Under the pieces are notes generated by a model. That model did no database searches and had not been told where the DNA came from. It saw only the letters and a program-made list of their open reading frames with translations. DNA of 64,000 bases from Neorhodopirellula pilleata (GTDB lineage: Bacteria; Planctomycetota; Planctomycetia; Pirellulales; Pirellulaceae), in the NCBI RefSeq assembly GCF_007859915.1, contig NZ_SJPM01000001.1:671502-735501 (forward strand), given 5' to 3'. Position 1 is the stretch's first letter. Each line of letters opens with the position of its first letter. The translations under genes were made by a program, and so were the position numbers. Shown here piece by piece: positions 44,755 to 52,818 of the stretch.

Positions 44755-45204
44755 TCATTCGTCCATCCGCACGCCGATCGTCAACAATAAGTTGGCGTAG
44801 CGTTGTTGGTCGCCGGTTTGGATGGTGAGAACATGGTCAGGAGTGATCACGTGGTCATAAAACGCCCACTTCTCCAGTGGTGTCAGCTCAAGGTTCAACC
44901 CAGCCTCCTTGATCGATTGACGGTAGTCGTCCCAAACCGGCGGATCACCGCCGAGCGCGTAGGGCCCGTCGACTTCGGTTTGCATGGTAGCGGCAGCCTC
45001 GATCGGCACAGCCGATAAAATCGCTCGCAAGGCTTGATCGACCGTAATCAGTCCGGGCGAAAGATTCATGCTAACCAACTTGGCATGAGGTCCGCGTTTG
45101 TTCAGTGCGGGATAATTGCCATCGGCGATCAAGATCGTGCTGTGGTGACCGGCAGCGGCCAAGACCGCCGAAATCTCAGGATGGATTAATTGGCTGCGAA
45201 GCAT
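44755..45204 (-). CDS. RbsD/FucU family sugar mutarotase
   Basis: A 149-residue protein that interconverts sugar anomers in the cytoplasm (fucose or ribose in characterised members). It begins MLRSQLIHPEISAVLAAAGHHSTILIADGNYPA, with the conserved His and Asp of the active site, and contains MQTEVDGPYALGG-type sequence and a C-terminal EKWAFYDHVITPDHVLTIQTGDQQRYANLLLTIG. Length and motif order favour FucU over RbsD. It lies 25 bp after aroDE on the same strand and may be co-transcribed, though there is no metabolic link. No fucose or ribose operon is near. Confidence 0.9.
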   Translation of the reverse strand: MLRSQLIHPEISAVLAAAGHHSTILIADGNYPALNKRGPHAKLVSMNLSPGLITVDQALRAILSAVPIEAAATMQTEVDGPYALGGDPPVWDDYRQSIKEAGLNLELTPLEKWAFYDHVITPDHVLTIQTGDQQRYANLLLTIGVRMDE

Positions 45205-45229
45205 CGAGAAGTCTCAAAGAAAGGAAGGG

Positions 45230-46720
45230 TCAATTGATCTGAACGGGGTTAGTCGCCTGTTTGATTTTTTGTCGCATCAAGTCGGTCGGCGCGTCTTTGC
45301 CCGTGAATAAGCGGTACTGATAGGCGGCTTGACGAACGAACATGTCGACGCCGGTGATGACTCGGGCTTGTTTCTGCCGGGCCTGCTTGATGAGCAACGT
45401 ATTCTCCGGATTGTAAACCGTATCGAAGACAACCATGAACTGATTGATCGCAGCCTGTTCGTAGGGACTGTCGTCAACATTGGGGTGCATTCCGACTGGA
45501 GTACCGTTTACCAAAAGGTGCGCTTTGACGTCGTGGCGGAGTTCCCAATCGATGGCCGTGCAGCCGATTTCGCTAGCGAGCATCTTCGCCCTTTCTTCGG
45601 TACGCGATGCGATCACGACGTCGCACTTGCGTTGACGCAGTCCCCAAGCGATCGCCCGCGAAACGCCGCCGGCGCCGAGAATCAAGGCGGTTTTTCCCTG
45701 CATCGAATTTTCGGTTCCGCGCTCGATCTTGAAGGTCTCCTCGATGCAATCCATTGCGGCCCGGTAATCGGTGTTGTATCCGATTCGGTCCTCGCCGTTG
45801 AAGATCATCGTGTTGATCGCACCGATACCCGTCACGCTAGCTTCGGCTTGGGTGCAATAATCGACCGCCGCCTCCTTGTGCGGGATCGTGATGCTGATCC
45901 CTTCGACTCCGATGTCGTGACAAGTGTTCATGAACGTTTGCAAGTCGTCCTTGGGGACACGGAACGGAAGGTATCTCGCGTTGATTCCCGCATCGACAAA
46001 TGCGGAATTGTGAATCAGTGGACTGTGACTGTGGGCGACCGGGTCGGCAATCACACCGAACAATGCGGTATCCGCGTTGATCGATTCGTAGTGATAAAGA
46101 CTGTTCATCTCTTTCCAGTTCAATTGCCCCGGCGCGAGTTTTTTATCGGTGCTGAACGTTGCATAGGTGAACGGCGAACCCACCCGATTGGCGAGGATGC
46201 GAGTCATCATGCCGGTCTCACCCATGCAAATGCCGATCGTGGGGATCTTCGCCTTTTGAGTGAGTTGGATCATTCGAATGTTATCGGCAAAGGTGTTCGC
46301 CATCGTGGCGATCTTGACGATGTCGGCGTCTTCGGCGGCCATCGCCGCGTGCAATTCATCCAACTCGTCGGGTGTACCGCTGAAGTCGTGATAACTAATG
46401 ATGCGTTTGGTCGATCCATAGCGAGGGATCTGGGAGGCGACGTCGGCTTCGATGTCGATGTATTCAACGCCAGCGGCGATCGCGCTGCGTAACAGCATCA
46501 GCCGATCCGCTTCGGACCGTTCCCACCGGCCGCCGTCTTCCTTGCGACGAACCGCCACCACGACTGGCCCAGGCCGGTCGTCGAGAAGCCGTTTCAAATT
46601 GACCGCTCGAGAAATGAAGTCGAGCCGCAACTCGACCAGTTGGGCACCCTGTTCGACGAGATACTGGTGCTCGGCGATCATTCGTTTGTGGCGGGCGCGA
46701 CCCAGGCTAACGCAAATCAT
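45230..46720 (-). CDS. aroDE: Bifunctional 3-dehydroquinate dehydratase / shikimate dehydrogenase
   Basis: A 496-residue fusion catalysing steps three and four of the shikimate pathway. Residues 1 to about 215 are a type I dehydroquinate dehydratase: LVELRLDFI, YIDIEADVAS, ISYHDFSGTP (catalytic His) and ADIVKIATMANT (Schiff-base Lys). From about 225 the shikimate dehydrogenase begins: FGVIADPVAHSHSPLIHNSAF, SITIPHKEAAVDY (catalytic Lys), GIGAINTMIF, GYNTDYRAAMDC (catalytic Asp) and the NADP site ALILGAGGVSRAIAWGL. The AroD-AroE order is the one known from plants, Chlamydia and planctomycetes; most bacteria keep the genes apart. It diverges from the PQQ-repeat gene. Confidence 0.95.
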   Translation of the reverse strand: MICVSLGRARHKRMIAEHQYLVEQGAQLVELRLDFISRAVNLKRLLDDRPGPVVVAVRRKEDGGRWERSEADRLMLLRSAIAAGVEYIDIEADVASQIPRYGSTKRIISYHDFSGTPDELDELHAAMAAEDADIVKIATMANTFADNIRMIQLTQKAKIPTIGICMGETGMMTRILANRVGSPFTYATFSTDKKLAPGQLNWKEMNSLYHYESINADTALFGVIADPVAHSHSPLIHNSAFVDAGINARYLPFRVPKDDLQTFMNTCHDIGVEGISITIPHKEAAVDYCTQAEASVTGIGAINTMIFNGEDRIGYNTDYRAAMDCIEETFKIERGTENSMQGKTALILGAGGVSRAIAWGLRQRKCDVVIASRTEERAKMLASEIGCTAIDWELRHDVKAHLLVNGTPVGMHPNVDDSPYEQAAINQFMVVFDTVYNPENTLLIKQARQKQARVITGVDMFVRQAAYQYRLFTGKDAPTDLMRQKIKQATNPVQIN

Positions 46721-46937
46721 GTAGTCAACTCAAAAACGCTTCGGGGTGGTAAACCGTCGGGGATGGACATTGAAATGAGGGATCCAATCGCCTTGAAATC
46801 GCTCGGGTATGCCCCAGGGAAGGCAAACACTGGCCGAATTTCGTCGGTGATCGACACGTCCCCGGTCGGGAGGGCGGTGGTCAGAGGGTATAATAAACCA
46901 TCCCTTTCCTACCAGACGCCATTGTCGAGAGATCAGA

Positions 46938-48263
46938 GTGTTGCTTGCCCCCCGAAGTTCGCTAGACAGTTTGGGCCTATTATTGCCCTTGATGTTCTTG
47001 CTGGTATTGGCGATGGACGCAAGTCCATCTCGAGCCGAATCGACCCCAACCTGGACGACCGCCCGCGGCAACGCGGGCGCGACCGGCGCGGTCGACGGGC
47101 GACTACCCGATGACCTCGTCGTGATCTGGGAACGCCAGCTTGCCGAGGCGATCGAAACGACGCCCGTCAGCGACGGTCAGCGGGTCTATGTCACCGATGT
47201 GATGGGCGGGATCGAGGCATTGAATCTGACCGACGGCGGCTCCGTGTGGCGCAAAGATTTGGACACCGGATTCGTGGCTGCCCCGGCGATCTTTATGCCC
47301 GCCGATTACGCCACCGCACAAAACCTTCGATCCGAGCCATTGCCGACGATCCAAGCCGAAACGGCCCAAGCCGAAACCGGCCAAGCCGCACCTAACGACC
47401 AACCAAGTTTTGATCAGCCGATCCTGGTCGTCGGTGACGTCGAAGGCAACGTCTATGCATTTCGAGCCGTCGACGGTGAATTGCTGTGGAAGCAAACGAC
47501 CGACGGCGAGATCAATGGGTCTCCGTCGTTCTTCCGTCTCGAGTCGAAAACAGATGATTCGGACGCCGACGGCAACTCGAAACGAATCGAGATCCGCGTT
47601 TTGCAAACCAGCCAAGACGGAAGCCTGTATTGTTTCGACCTCGCGACCGGCACCCTGGCATGGAAATACGAGACCGGCGACCAAATCCGCTGTGCCGTTT
47701 CGATCGGCGACGGTAAAACTTACCTGGGCGGTTGTGACGCGGGCTTGCACGTCGTTAATCTTGCCACCGGGAAGGCTGCCCGCGAGCCTCTTCCGCTCGA
47801 AGGGCCGACCGGCAGCACACCCGCCATCTCGGGCAACGAAGTGTTTGTGCCGATCATGGATGGTATTTTGTACTCGTTCGATCCCGAATCGGGCAGCGTC
47901 CGTTGGCAGTACGAAGACCCCGATCGCCCCCAGGATTACCGGGGCAGCGTTGCGATCGGACCCGACCGCGTTGTCATCGCCAGTCGCAACAAACACGTCG
48001 AAGCGATTGAGCGATCGACCGGGAAAATGCTGTGGCGAACGACCTTGCGCCGCCGCGCCGATGCCTCTCCCTTGATCGTCGGCGACGATGTTTGGATCGC
48101 ATCGACCGACGGACAACTGTTACGATTAGGACTCAGCGATGGATCGCAGCGCTGGTCGTACGAAATCAAAGGCGGCTTTTACGCCGCGCCGGCGATTTTA
48201 GGCGACCGTCTCGTCATCGCCGACGACGAAGGCGTTGTGCGATGCTTCGGGCCGAAGCCTTGA
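46938..48263 (+). CDS. Exported PQQ-repeat beta-propeller protein
   Basis: A 441-residue protein with a signal peptide (LLLPLMFLLVLAMDASPSRAE) starting at a GTG. The mature part is built of PQQ-like/BamB-type blades: VWERQLAEAIETTPVSDGQRVYVTDVMGGIEALNLTDGGSVWRKDL, then YAFRAVDGELLWKQTTDGEI, CFDLATGTLAWKYETGDQIR, SFDPESGSVRWQYEDP, AIERSTGKMLWRTTLRR and LGLSDGSQRWSYEIKGG. This is a non-enzymatic propeller scaffold of the BamB type, or a PQQ-domain protein of other role; planctomycetes have many. About 40 residues in a Gln/Ala/Glu-rich insert (TIQAETAQAETGQ) lie between blades. It is followed by the radical SAM gene in the same direction. Confidence 0.88.
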   Translation: MLLAPRSSLDSLGLLLPLMFLLVLAMDASPSRAESTPTWTTARGNAGATGAVDGRLPDDLVVIWERQLAEAIETTPVSDGQRVYVTDVMGGIEALNLTDGGSVWRKDLDTGFVAAPAIFMPADYATAQNLRSEPLPTIQAETAQAETGQAAPNDQPSFDQPILVVGDVEGNVYAFRAVDGELLWKQTTDGEINGSPSFFRLESKTDDSDADGNSKRIEIRVLQTSQDGSLYCFDLATGTLAWKYETGDQIRCAVSIGDGKTYLGGCDAGLHVVNLATGKAAREPLPLEGPTGSTPAISGNEVFVPIMDGILYSFDPESGSVRWQYEDPDRPQDYRGSVAIGPDRVVIASRNKHVEAIERSTGKMLWRTTLRRRADASPLIVGDDVWIASTDGQLLRLGLSDGSQRWSYEIKGGFYAAPAILGDRLVIADDEGVVRCFGPKP

Positions 48264-48347
48264 TCAAACGCCGCACAGCGTATCGTTCCGATCGACATTG
48301 TTTCCCTCCTACACCCAACCACATCTCACCCACCCCAAAAATAGATC

Positions 48348-49664
48348 ATGAGTAGCACGTCCAAAGATGAAAAAACGGAAGTGGGCAGTGTCTTCATTTC
48401 CAACTACCCGCCGTACAGTCAATGGAACGCCGAGGCGCTCGATCAGGTCCGAGAGCGGCTCAATTCGCCGCCTCAAAACGACAGCCCCTTGGGTCTTTAC
48501 TTGCATATTCCGTTTTGCCGAAAACGTTGCAAGTTTTGTTACTTCAAGGTCTTTACCGACGTCAATGCGGCCGACGTCCAGCGTTACGTTGACGCGCTGT
48601 GCAATGAAATTTCGATGGTCAGTAAGTTGCCCGTGATGGGCGATCGTCCCTTCCGTTTCGTCTACTTCGGTGGTGGTACGCCGAGTTTTCTATCGCCAAA
48701 GCAATTGACCAAACTCGCCGATCGATTGCGTGAACACATCACGTGGGACGGTGCCGAAGAAGTCACGTTCGAATGTGAGCCCGGTACGCTAAGCGAAACC
48801 AAAGTCAAAACGCTTCGAGAAGAACTCGGGGTGACACGTTTGAGCCTTGGCGTTGAAAACTTCAACGACGCGCTGCTTGAGGAAAACGGTCGCGCTCACC
48901 TTTCCAAGCAAGTCTTTGCCGCGTGGGAGTGGATCGAAAAAGCGGGTTTCGCAAACGTCAACATCGATTTGATCGCGGGAATGGTCGGGGAGACCTGGGA
49001 CAACTGGAAAGACAACATCCGCCGAACGATCGAGATGTCACCCGAAAGCGTCACGATCTACCAAATGGAACTGCCCTTCAACACGATCTACAGCAAAGAC
49101 ATGCTGGGCAATCATACCGAAAGCCCCGTGGCGACTTGGCAAACCAAACGGGACTGGGTCGACTATGCGTTTGATGAACTGATCGCAGCGGGGTACAAGG
49201 TCAGTAGCGGATACACGCTGGTCAAAGACACCGGCAAAGTGAATTTTTCTTACCGGGATAACCTGTGGCAAGGAGCGGATTTGATCGCGACGGGCATCGC
49301 CAGTTTCGGGCACGCCGGTGGGGTCCACTATCAAAACCTGCCGCACATGCCCCAGTACCTCGAAACGATCGAGTCGGGCGAATTGCCCTTGGGGCGGGGA
49401 TACGTTCCCACGCCGCATCAATCGCTCGTCCGCGAGATGATTTTATTGCTCAAACGTGGCCACTTGGAATTGGATTATTTCCGCGACAAGTTCGACACGG
49501 ACATTGTGGAGCAATGGCGTGAGGTTTGGGAAAGCTATGTTGAACAAGGTTATGTCGAATTGCATGACGACGAGGTTCGCTTGACCCGCGAGGGTTTGTT
49601 GCGGGTGGACTCGTTGTTGTCGGCGTTTTTTGAACCTGAACATCAGAACGTCCGCTACACATAA
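48348..49664 (+). CDS. Radical SAM protein of the HemN/HemW family
   Basis: A 438-residue radical SAM enzyme. The cluster motif CX3CX2C is in LHIPFCRKRCKFCYF (C57, C61, C64), followed by FVYFGGGTPSFLS, VTFECEPGTLS, RLSLGVENFND and NVNIDLIAGMVGETWDNW, and a C-terminal HemN domain (LVREMILLLKRGHLELDYFRDKF). True HemN has a fourth cysteine two residues after the third; here Phe occupies it, which favours a HemW-like or other relative rather than coproporphyrinogen dehydrogenase. The substrate is therefore open. Its stop codon overlaps the folP start by one base (TAATG), so the two are co-translated. Confidence 0.88.
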   Translation: MSSTSKDEKTEVGSVFISNYPPYSQWNAEALDQVRERLNSPPQNDSPLGLYLHIPFCRKRCKFCYFKVFTDVNAADVQRYVDALCNEISMVSKLPVMGDRPFRFVYFGGGTPSFLSPKQLTKLADRLREHITWDGAEEVTFECEPGTLSETKVKTLREELGVTRLSLGVENFNDALLEENGRAHLSKQVFAAWEWIEKAGFANVNIDLIAGMVGETWDNWKDNIRRTIEMSPESVTIYQMELPFNTIYSKDMLGNHTESPVATWQTKRDWVDYAFDELIAAGYKVSSGYTLVKDTGKVNFSYRDNLWQGADLIATGIASFGHAGGVHYQNLPHMPQYLETIESGELPLGRGYVPTPHQSLVREMILLLKRGHLELDYFRDKFDTDIVEQWREVWESYVEQGYVELHDDEVRLTREGLLRVDSLLSAFFEPEHQNVRYT

Positions 49665-50557
49665 TGAGCCCGATTTGGCAAACGTCGCGTCGCACACTGA
49701 CGCCGAACTCGCGGCCTTTAGTGATGGGAATATTGAACGTCACGCCGGATAGTTTTTCCGACGGAGGACGTTTTTTCGATTCTCCCGCGACGGACAATGA
49801 AACGCTTCGTATCCATGACGCGGTCGAAGCGGCGATGCAAATGCAGGCTGACGGCGCGGACATCATCGACATTGGTGGCGAGAGCACGCGACCGTACAGC
49901 GTCCCGGTCTCCGACGAAGAGGAACGACGCCGTGTTGTCCCTGTAATCGAAAAGCTCGCCGGTCGGTTAAGGATTCCGATCAGCATCGATACGAGCAAAG
50001 CGTCCGTAGCGCAAGCGGCGATCAAGGCCGGAGCCGAGATCATCAACGACGTAACCGGATTGGAAGGTGATCCCAAGATGATCGGGACGGCGGTTCAATC
50101 TGGTGTCGGCGTGTGCGTGATGCACATGCGAGGCACCCCGCAAACAATGCAAGATGCACCGACCTACGAAAACGTTGTCGAAGAAATCCGCGACTATTTG
50201 ATCGCGCGACGCGACGCATGCCGGGAGGCCGGGATCGAACTTCAGCGGATCTGTTTGGATCCCGGAATCGGATTCGGTAAAACGCACGAACACAACTTCC
50301 AATTGATGCGAGGTGTAGCGAGGTTCGTTGATTTAGGGTGCGTGTGCCTGATCGGCCATTCCCGAAAAGGCTTCATCAAGAAGTGCTTAACCGAAATGGT
50401 GGAGCGATCCGGACAAGCCTACGATCCTCTGGCCGGCACGCTGGGTGTCTCATTAGCCGCCGCCGCCGCCGGTGCTCATGTCTTGCGTGTCCACGACGTC
50501 GGGCAAACCGTGCAAGCATTGGAGCTGTTTCGCCGTTGCTATAACGCACCGGTCTAA
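49664..50557 (+). CDS. folP: Dihydropteroate synthase
   Basis: Joins p-aminobenzoate and dihydropterin pyrophosphate to form dihydropteroate in folate synthesis; the sulfonamide target. The 297-residue protein has [88 protein letters not shown] and a C-terminal RVHDV. All pterin and substrate loops are present. It starts at the ATG overlapping the stop of the HemN/HemW-like gene and its last 4 bp overlap the convergent winged-helix gene. Confidence 0.96.
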   Translation: MSPIWQTSRRTLTPNSRPLVMGILNVTPDSFSDGGRFFDSPATDNETLRIHDAVEAAMQMQADGADIIDIGGESTRPYSVPVSDEEERRRVVPVIEKLAGRLRIPISIDTSKASVAQAAIKAGAEIINDVTGLEGDPKMIGTAVQSGVGVCVMHMRGTPQTMQDAPTYENVVEEIRDYLIARRDACREAGIELQRICLDPGIGFGKTHEHNFQLMRGVARFVDLGCVCLIGHSRKGFIKKCLTEMVERSGQAYDPLAGTLGVSLAAAAAGAHVLRVHDVGQTVQALELFRRCYNAPV

Positions 50558-50892
50558 GACGCAGGCGAACGAATCAGGTTGAGTAAATCGCCGATTTGAC
50601 GATGTGATTCGATCGGGTGACGCAGTGATTTCTCCGGCATCACGTCATACCGGTTTTGGCGACCGACCCGCTTGCGATGAATGAATCCACCCTCTTCGAG
50701 GTCCTGAATGATTCGCTGAACGGCCCGTTCGGTGATCCCCACACGCATCGCCACTTCACGCAAAACGATCTCCGGATTTTCGTCCAGCACGATCAGAACG
50801 TGCGCGTGGTTGGTTAAAAAAGTCCAGTTCCGAGGCGAATCACTCGCAGTTCGGCTCGAATGGCTATCTTCGGCAGAGGTCGAAGCGGTCAT
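50554..50892 (-). CDS. Winged-helix transcriptional regulator
   Basis: A 112-residue protein with a Ser/Thr-rich leader and a winged helix-turn-helix: [58 protein letters not shown]. The fold is of the MarR/ArsR-like type found in small planctomycete and archaeal regulators. No ligand-binding domain is present, so it may respond through its short C-terminus or by level. It diverges from dabB, with 214 bp between, and a perfect 7-7 palindrome lies in the dab promoter. It is therefore the best candidate to control that operon. The gene converges with folP by a 4-bp overlap. Confidence 0.85.
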   Translation of the reverse strand: MTASTSAEDSHSSRTASDSPRNWTFLTNHAHVLIVLDENPEIVLREVAMRVGITERAVQRIIQDLEEGGFIHRKRVGRQNRYDVMPEKSLRHPIESHRQIGDLLNLIRSPAS

Positions 50893-51043
50893 GGGGATGA
50901 ATGGCTCAGAGGGGACGCTATCGTGTTTTCAAGGGTGCCTAACCGGCCATACAGACTTAGCCGGTCATCACGTTCACTCTTAGTTTTCGCCGAAACAGCC
51001 GCGAGGACAACCCAAAAAATGAAACTAAACTCACGAAACCCAA

Positions 51044-51072
51044 TTGACGACATTGATGTCGTGCTTTATTGT
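51044..51072 (+). promoter_or_regulatory. Predicted dabBA promoter with palindromic operator in the spacer
   Basis: TTGACG at 51044-51049 and TATTGT at 51067-51072 fit a sigma-70-type -35 and -10 with 17-bp spacing. Between them is a perfect palindrome, ACGACAT-TG-ATGTCGT (51047-51062), which overlaps the -35. A protein bound there would block RNA polymerase. The dabB start follows 34 bp after the -10, with GGAG at 51096-51099 as ribosome-binding site. Planctomycete promoter consensus is little known, so the promoter call is moderate; the palindrome is certain. Confidence 0.55.
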
Positions 51073-51106
51073 TCGCGTATTCCGTTTCGTTTCTTGGAGA
51101 CTTTCG

Positions 51107-52762
51107 ATGTTTGGACTCACTTCCGACTGGTTGCCGTCCCTGACGTTTCTGCTGGCCGTCCCGATGATCGGTTTGTTCGGTTTGTCGTTCGCTAGTTCCG
51201 GCTGGGCGGATCGTCACGCCGGTTGGTACCGGGCCTCGGTGACTCATTTGTTGCTGGTCCAGTTTTTGGTTTCTGCTGTGATGACGATCGGTCTCGGAGT
51301 GGGATGGGTGCCGATCGGGTCGGTATTGTACTGGTCGCCGACGACCTTCTTGCCGGAGGGGCTTTTTTCGTTGTCGCTGCGAATCGATGGAACATCACTC
51401 CTGATGTTGACGCTGGTCAGTTTCGTCGGCTGGGTGACGGGACGATTTGCGTTTCGATACCTCGATGGCGAGCCGCACCAGGGTCGTTACTTTCGTTTCG
51501 TGTCTTGGACGATCGGCGCGGTCTGTGTGATGGCAACGTCGGGCAACTTGCTGATGCTGTCGATCGCGTGGGTGGCGACCAGTCTGGGGCTGCATCAATT
51601 ATTGGTTCATTATCAAGACCGCGCCCCGGCACGTCGCGCGGCGCGATTGAAGTTTGTGATCAGCCGGATCGGGGACGTCGCTTTATTCGCCGGTTGCGGT
51701 CTGTTGTATCGCCTTTTCGGAACGTTGGAACTGAATGAACTTTTTGTTTTAGCGATGACACCCTCCGGTCCATCCCAAATCGCAATCGCCTCGGTGGAAT
51801 CGGGCGAGATGGGGTGGGTGGGGTTCCTGTTTGTGCTGACGGCGATGACGAAATCGGCGCAGTTGCCATTTCATTCTTGGTTACCACAGACGATGGAAAC
51901 ACCGACCCCGGTATCCGCATTGATGCACGCCGGCGTGGTCAATGCGGGCGGATACCTTTTAATTCGCACCTCACCGTTGATGATGCTTGCGCCGGAAGCA
52001 TTGCAGTTGCTCGCAATTGTCGGTGCGGCGACGGCGGTGTTCGCGTCGTTGGTCATGTTGACCCAAACCAACGTAAAGAAATCACTGGCTTACTCGACCG
52101 TCGCGCAGATGGGCTTCATGATGTTGCAATGCGGCTTAGGCGCGTTCGCGGCGGCGATGTTGCACCTATTGGCCCACTCGCTTTACAAAGCGAATGCGTT
52201 CTTGCGGACGGGCAGTGTTTTGAACGACCGCCGCTCGATGGTGGGTGCGACCTGGAAGAGTTTGTTTGATCCGGACCGTTCACTGGTTACCGGCTGGGCG
52301 ACCTTGTCGCTCGGTATTTTGATCGCTGCTAGCGGATATGCGTTATCGATCACGGTATTGGGGTTGAACGTGAGCGAAAAACCGGGCGGATTCGTGCTCG
52401 GATATGTGCTGTGTTTGGCACTGTCGTACTGGGTCGCGAATGTCATCGTCAACATCGGCACCTGGGCTGCGTTCGGTATGGCATCACTTTCGGCGGTGAC
52501 GTTGAGTTTTGTTTATGTGGCCAGCTTCGTCGTCGTCGACGCGATGATCGCGGATCCCCTTGTGAAAACACCCTTGTTGATCACCAACACCTGGGCGATC
52601 ACGTTGATCGCGTTCGGTTTCGCCTTTCTGTTTGTGATCCCGGTATTGATCGGCAGACCGCCGCGATGGGCGGCGGCTTTTTACGTTCACGCCACGCATG
52701 GGTTTTATGTCGACGCGATCGAAGCTCGGATGTTGCGCCGGGTTTTTAACCTGAATTCTTGA
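51107..52762 (+). CDS. dabB: DabB: proton-conducting subunit of inorganic carbon uptake complex
   Basis: A 551-residue polytopic membrane protein of the NuoL/Mrp antiporter family. It has about 14 hydrophobic segments and the family blocks LMLSIAWVATSLGLHQLLVHYQ, AMTKSAQLPFHSWLPQTMETPTPVSALMHAGVVNAGGYLLIR and VKKSLAYSTVAQMGFMMLQCGLG, with the conserved Lys and His of proton-conducting subunits. Directly behind it is a DUF2309 (DabA) gene, the defining partner, so it is DabB rather than a complex I subunit. In the DAB system DabB is thought to couple the proton gradient to CO2 hydration by DabA. ATG at 51107 has a GGAG 7 nt upstream; a TTG at 51044 is rejected. Confidence 0.92.
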   Translation: MFGLTSDWLPSLTFLLAVPMIGLFGLSFASSGWADRHAGWYRASVTHLLLVQFLVSAVMTIGLGVGWVPIGSVLYWSPTTFLPEGLFSLSLRIDGTSLLMLTLVSFVGWVTGRFAFRYLDGEPHQGRYFRFVSWTIGAVCVMATSGNLLMLSIAWVATSLGLHQLLVHYQDRAPARRAARLKFVISRIGDVALFAGCGLLYRLFGTLELNELFVLAMTPSGPSQIAIASVESGEMGWVGFLFVLTAMTKSAQLPFHSWLPQTMETPTPVSALMHAGVVNAGGYLLIRTSPLMMLAPEALQLLAIVGAATAVFASLVMLTQTNVKKSLAYSTVAQMGFMMLQCGLGAFAAAMLHLLAHSLYKANAFLRTGSVLNDRRSMVGATWKSLFDPDRSLVTGWATLSLGILIAASGYALSITVLGLNVSEKPGGFVLGYVLCLALSYWVANVIVNIGTWAAFGMASLSAVTLSFVYVASFVVVDAMIADPLVKTPLLITNTWAITLIAFGFAFLFVIPVLIGRPPRWAAAFYVHATHGFYVDAIEARMLRRVFNLNS

Positions 52763-52818
52763 ACCGCTTGACCACCTTTCGAACTTTCCATCAACCCTTT
52801 CATCAAGAACTATCACAC

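Noticed and set aside
45329..46492. Open frame of 387 codons on the plus strand opposite aroDE
   Set aside because: It lies fully antisense to a certain gene; composition is Arg/Asp-rich, as expected from the complementary strand of a high-GC gene, and no domain is seen.
47103..48116. Open frame of 337 codons antisense to the PQQ-repeat gene
   Set aside because: Antisense to a gene with clear repeats; no recognisable family and no start context.
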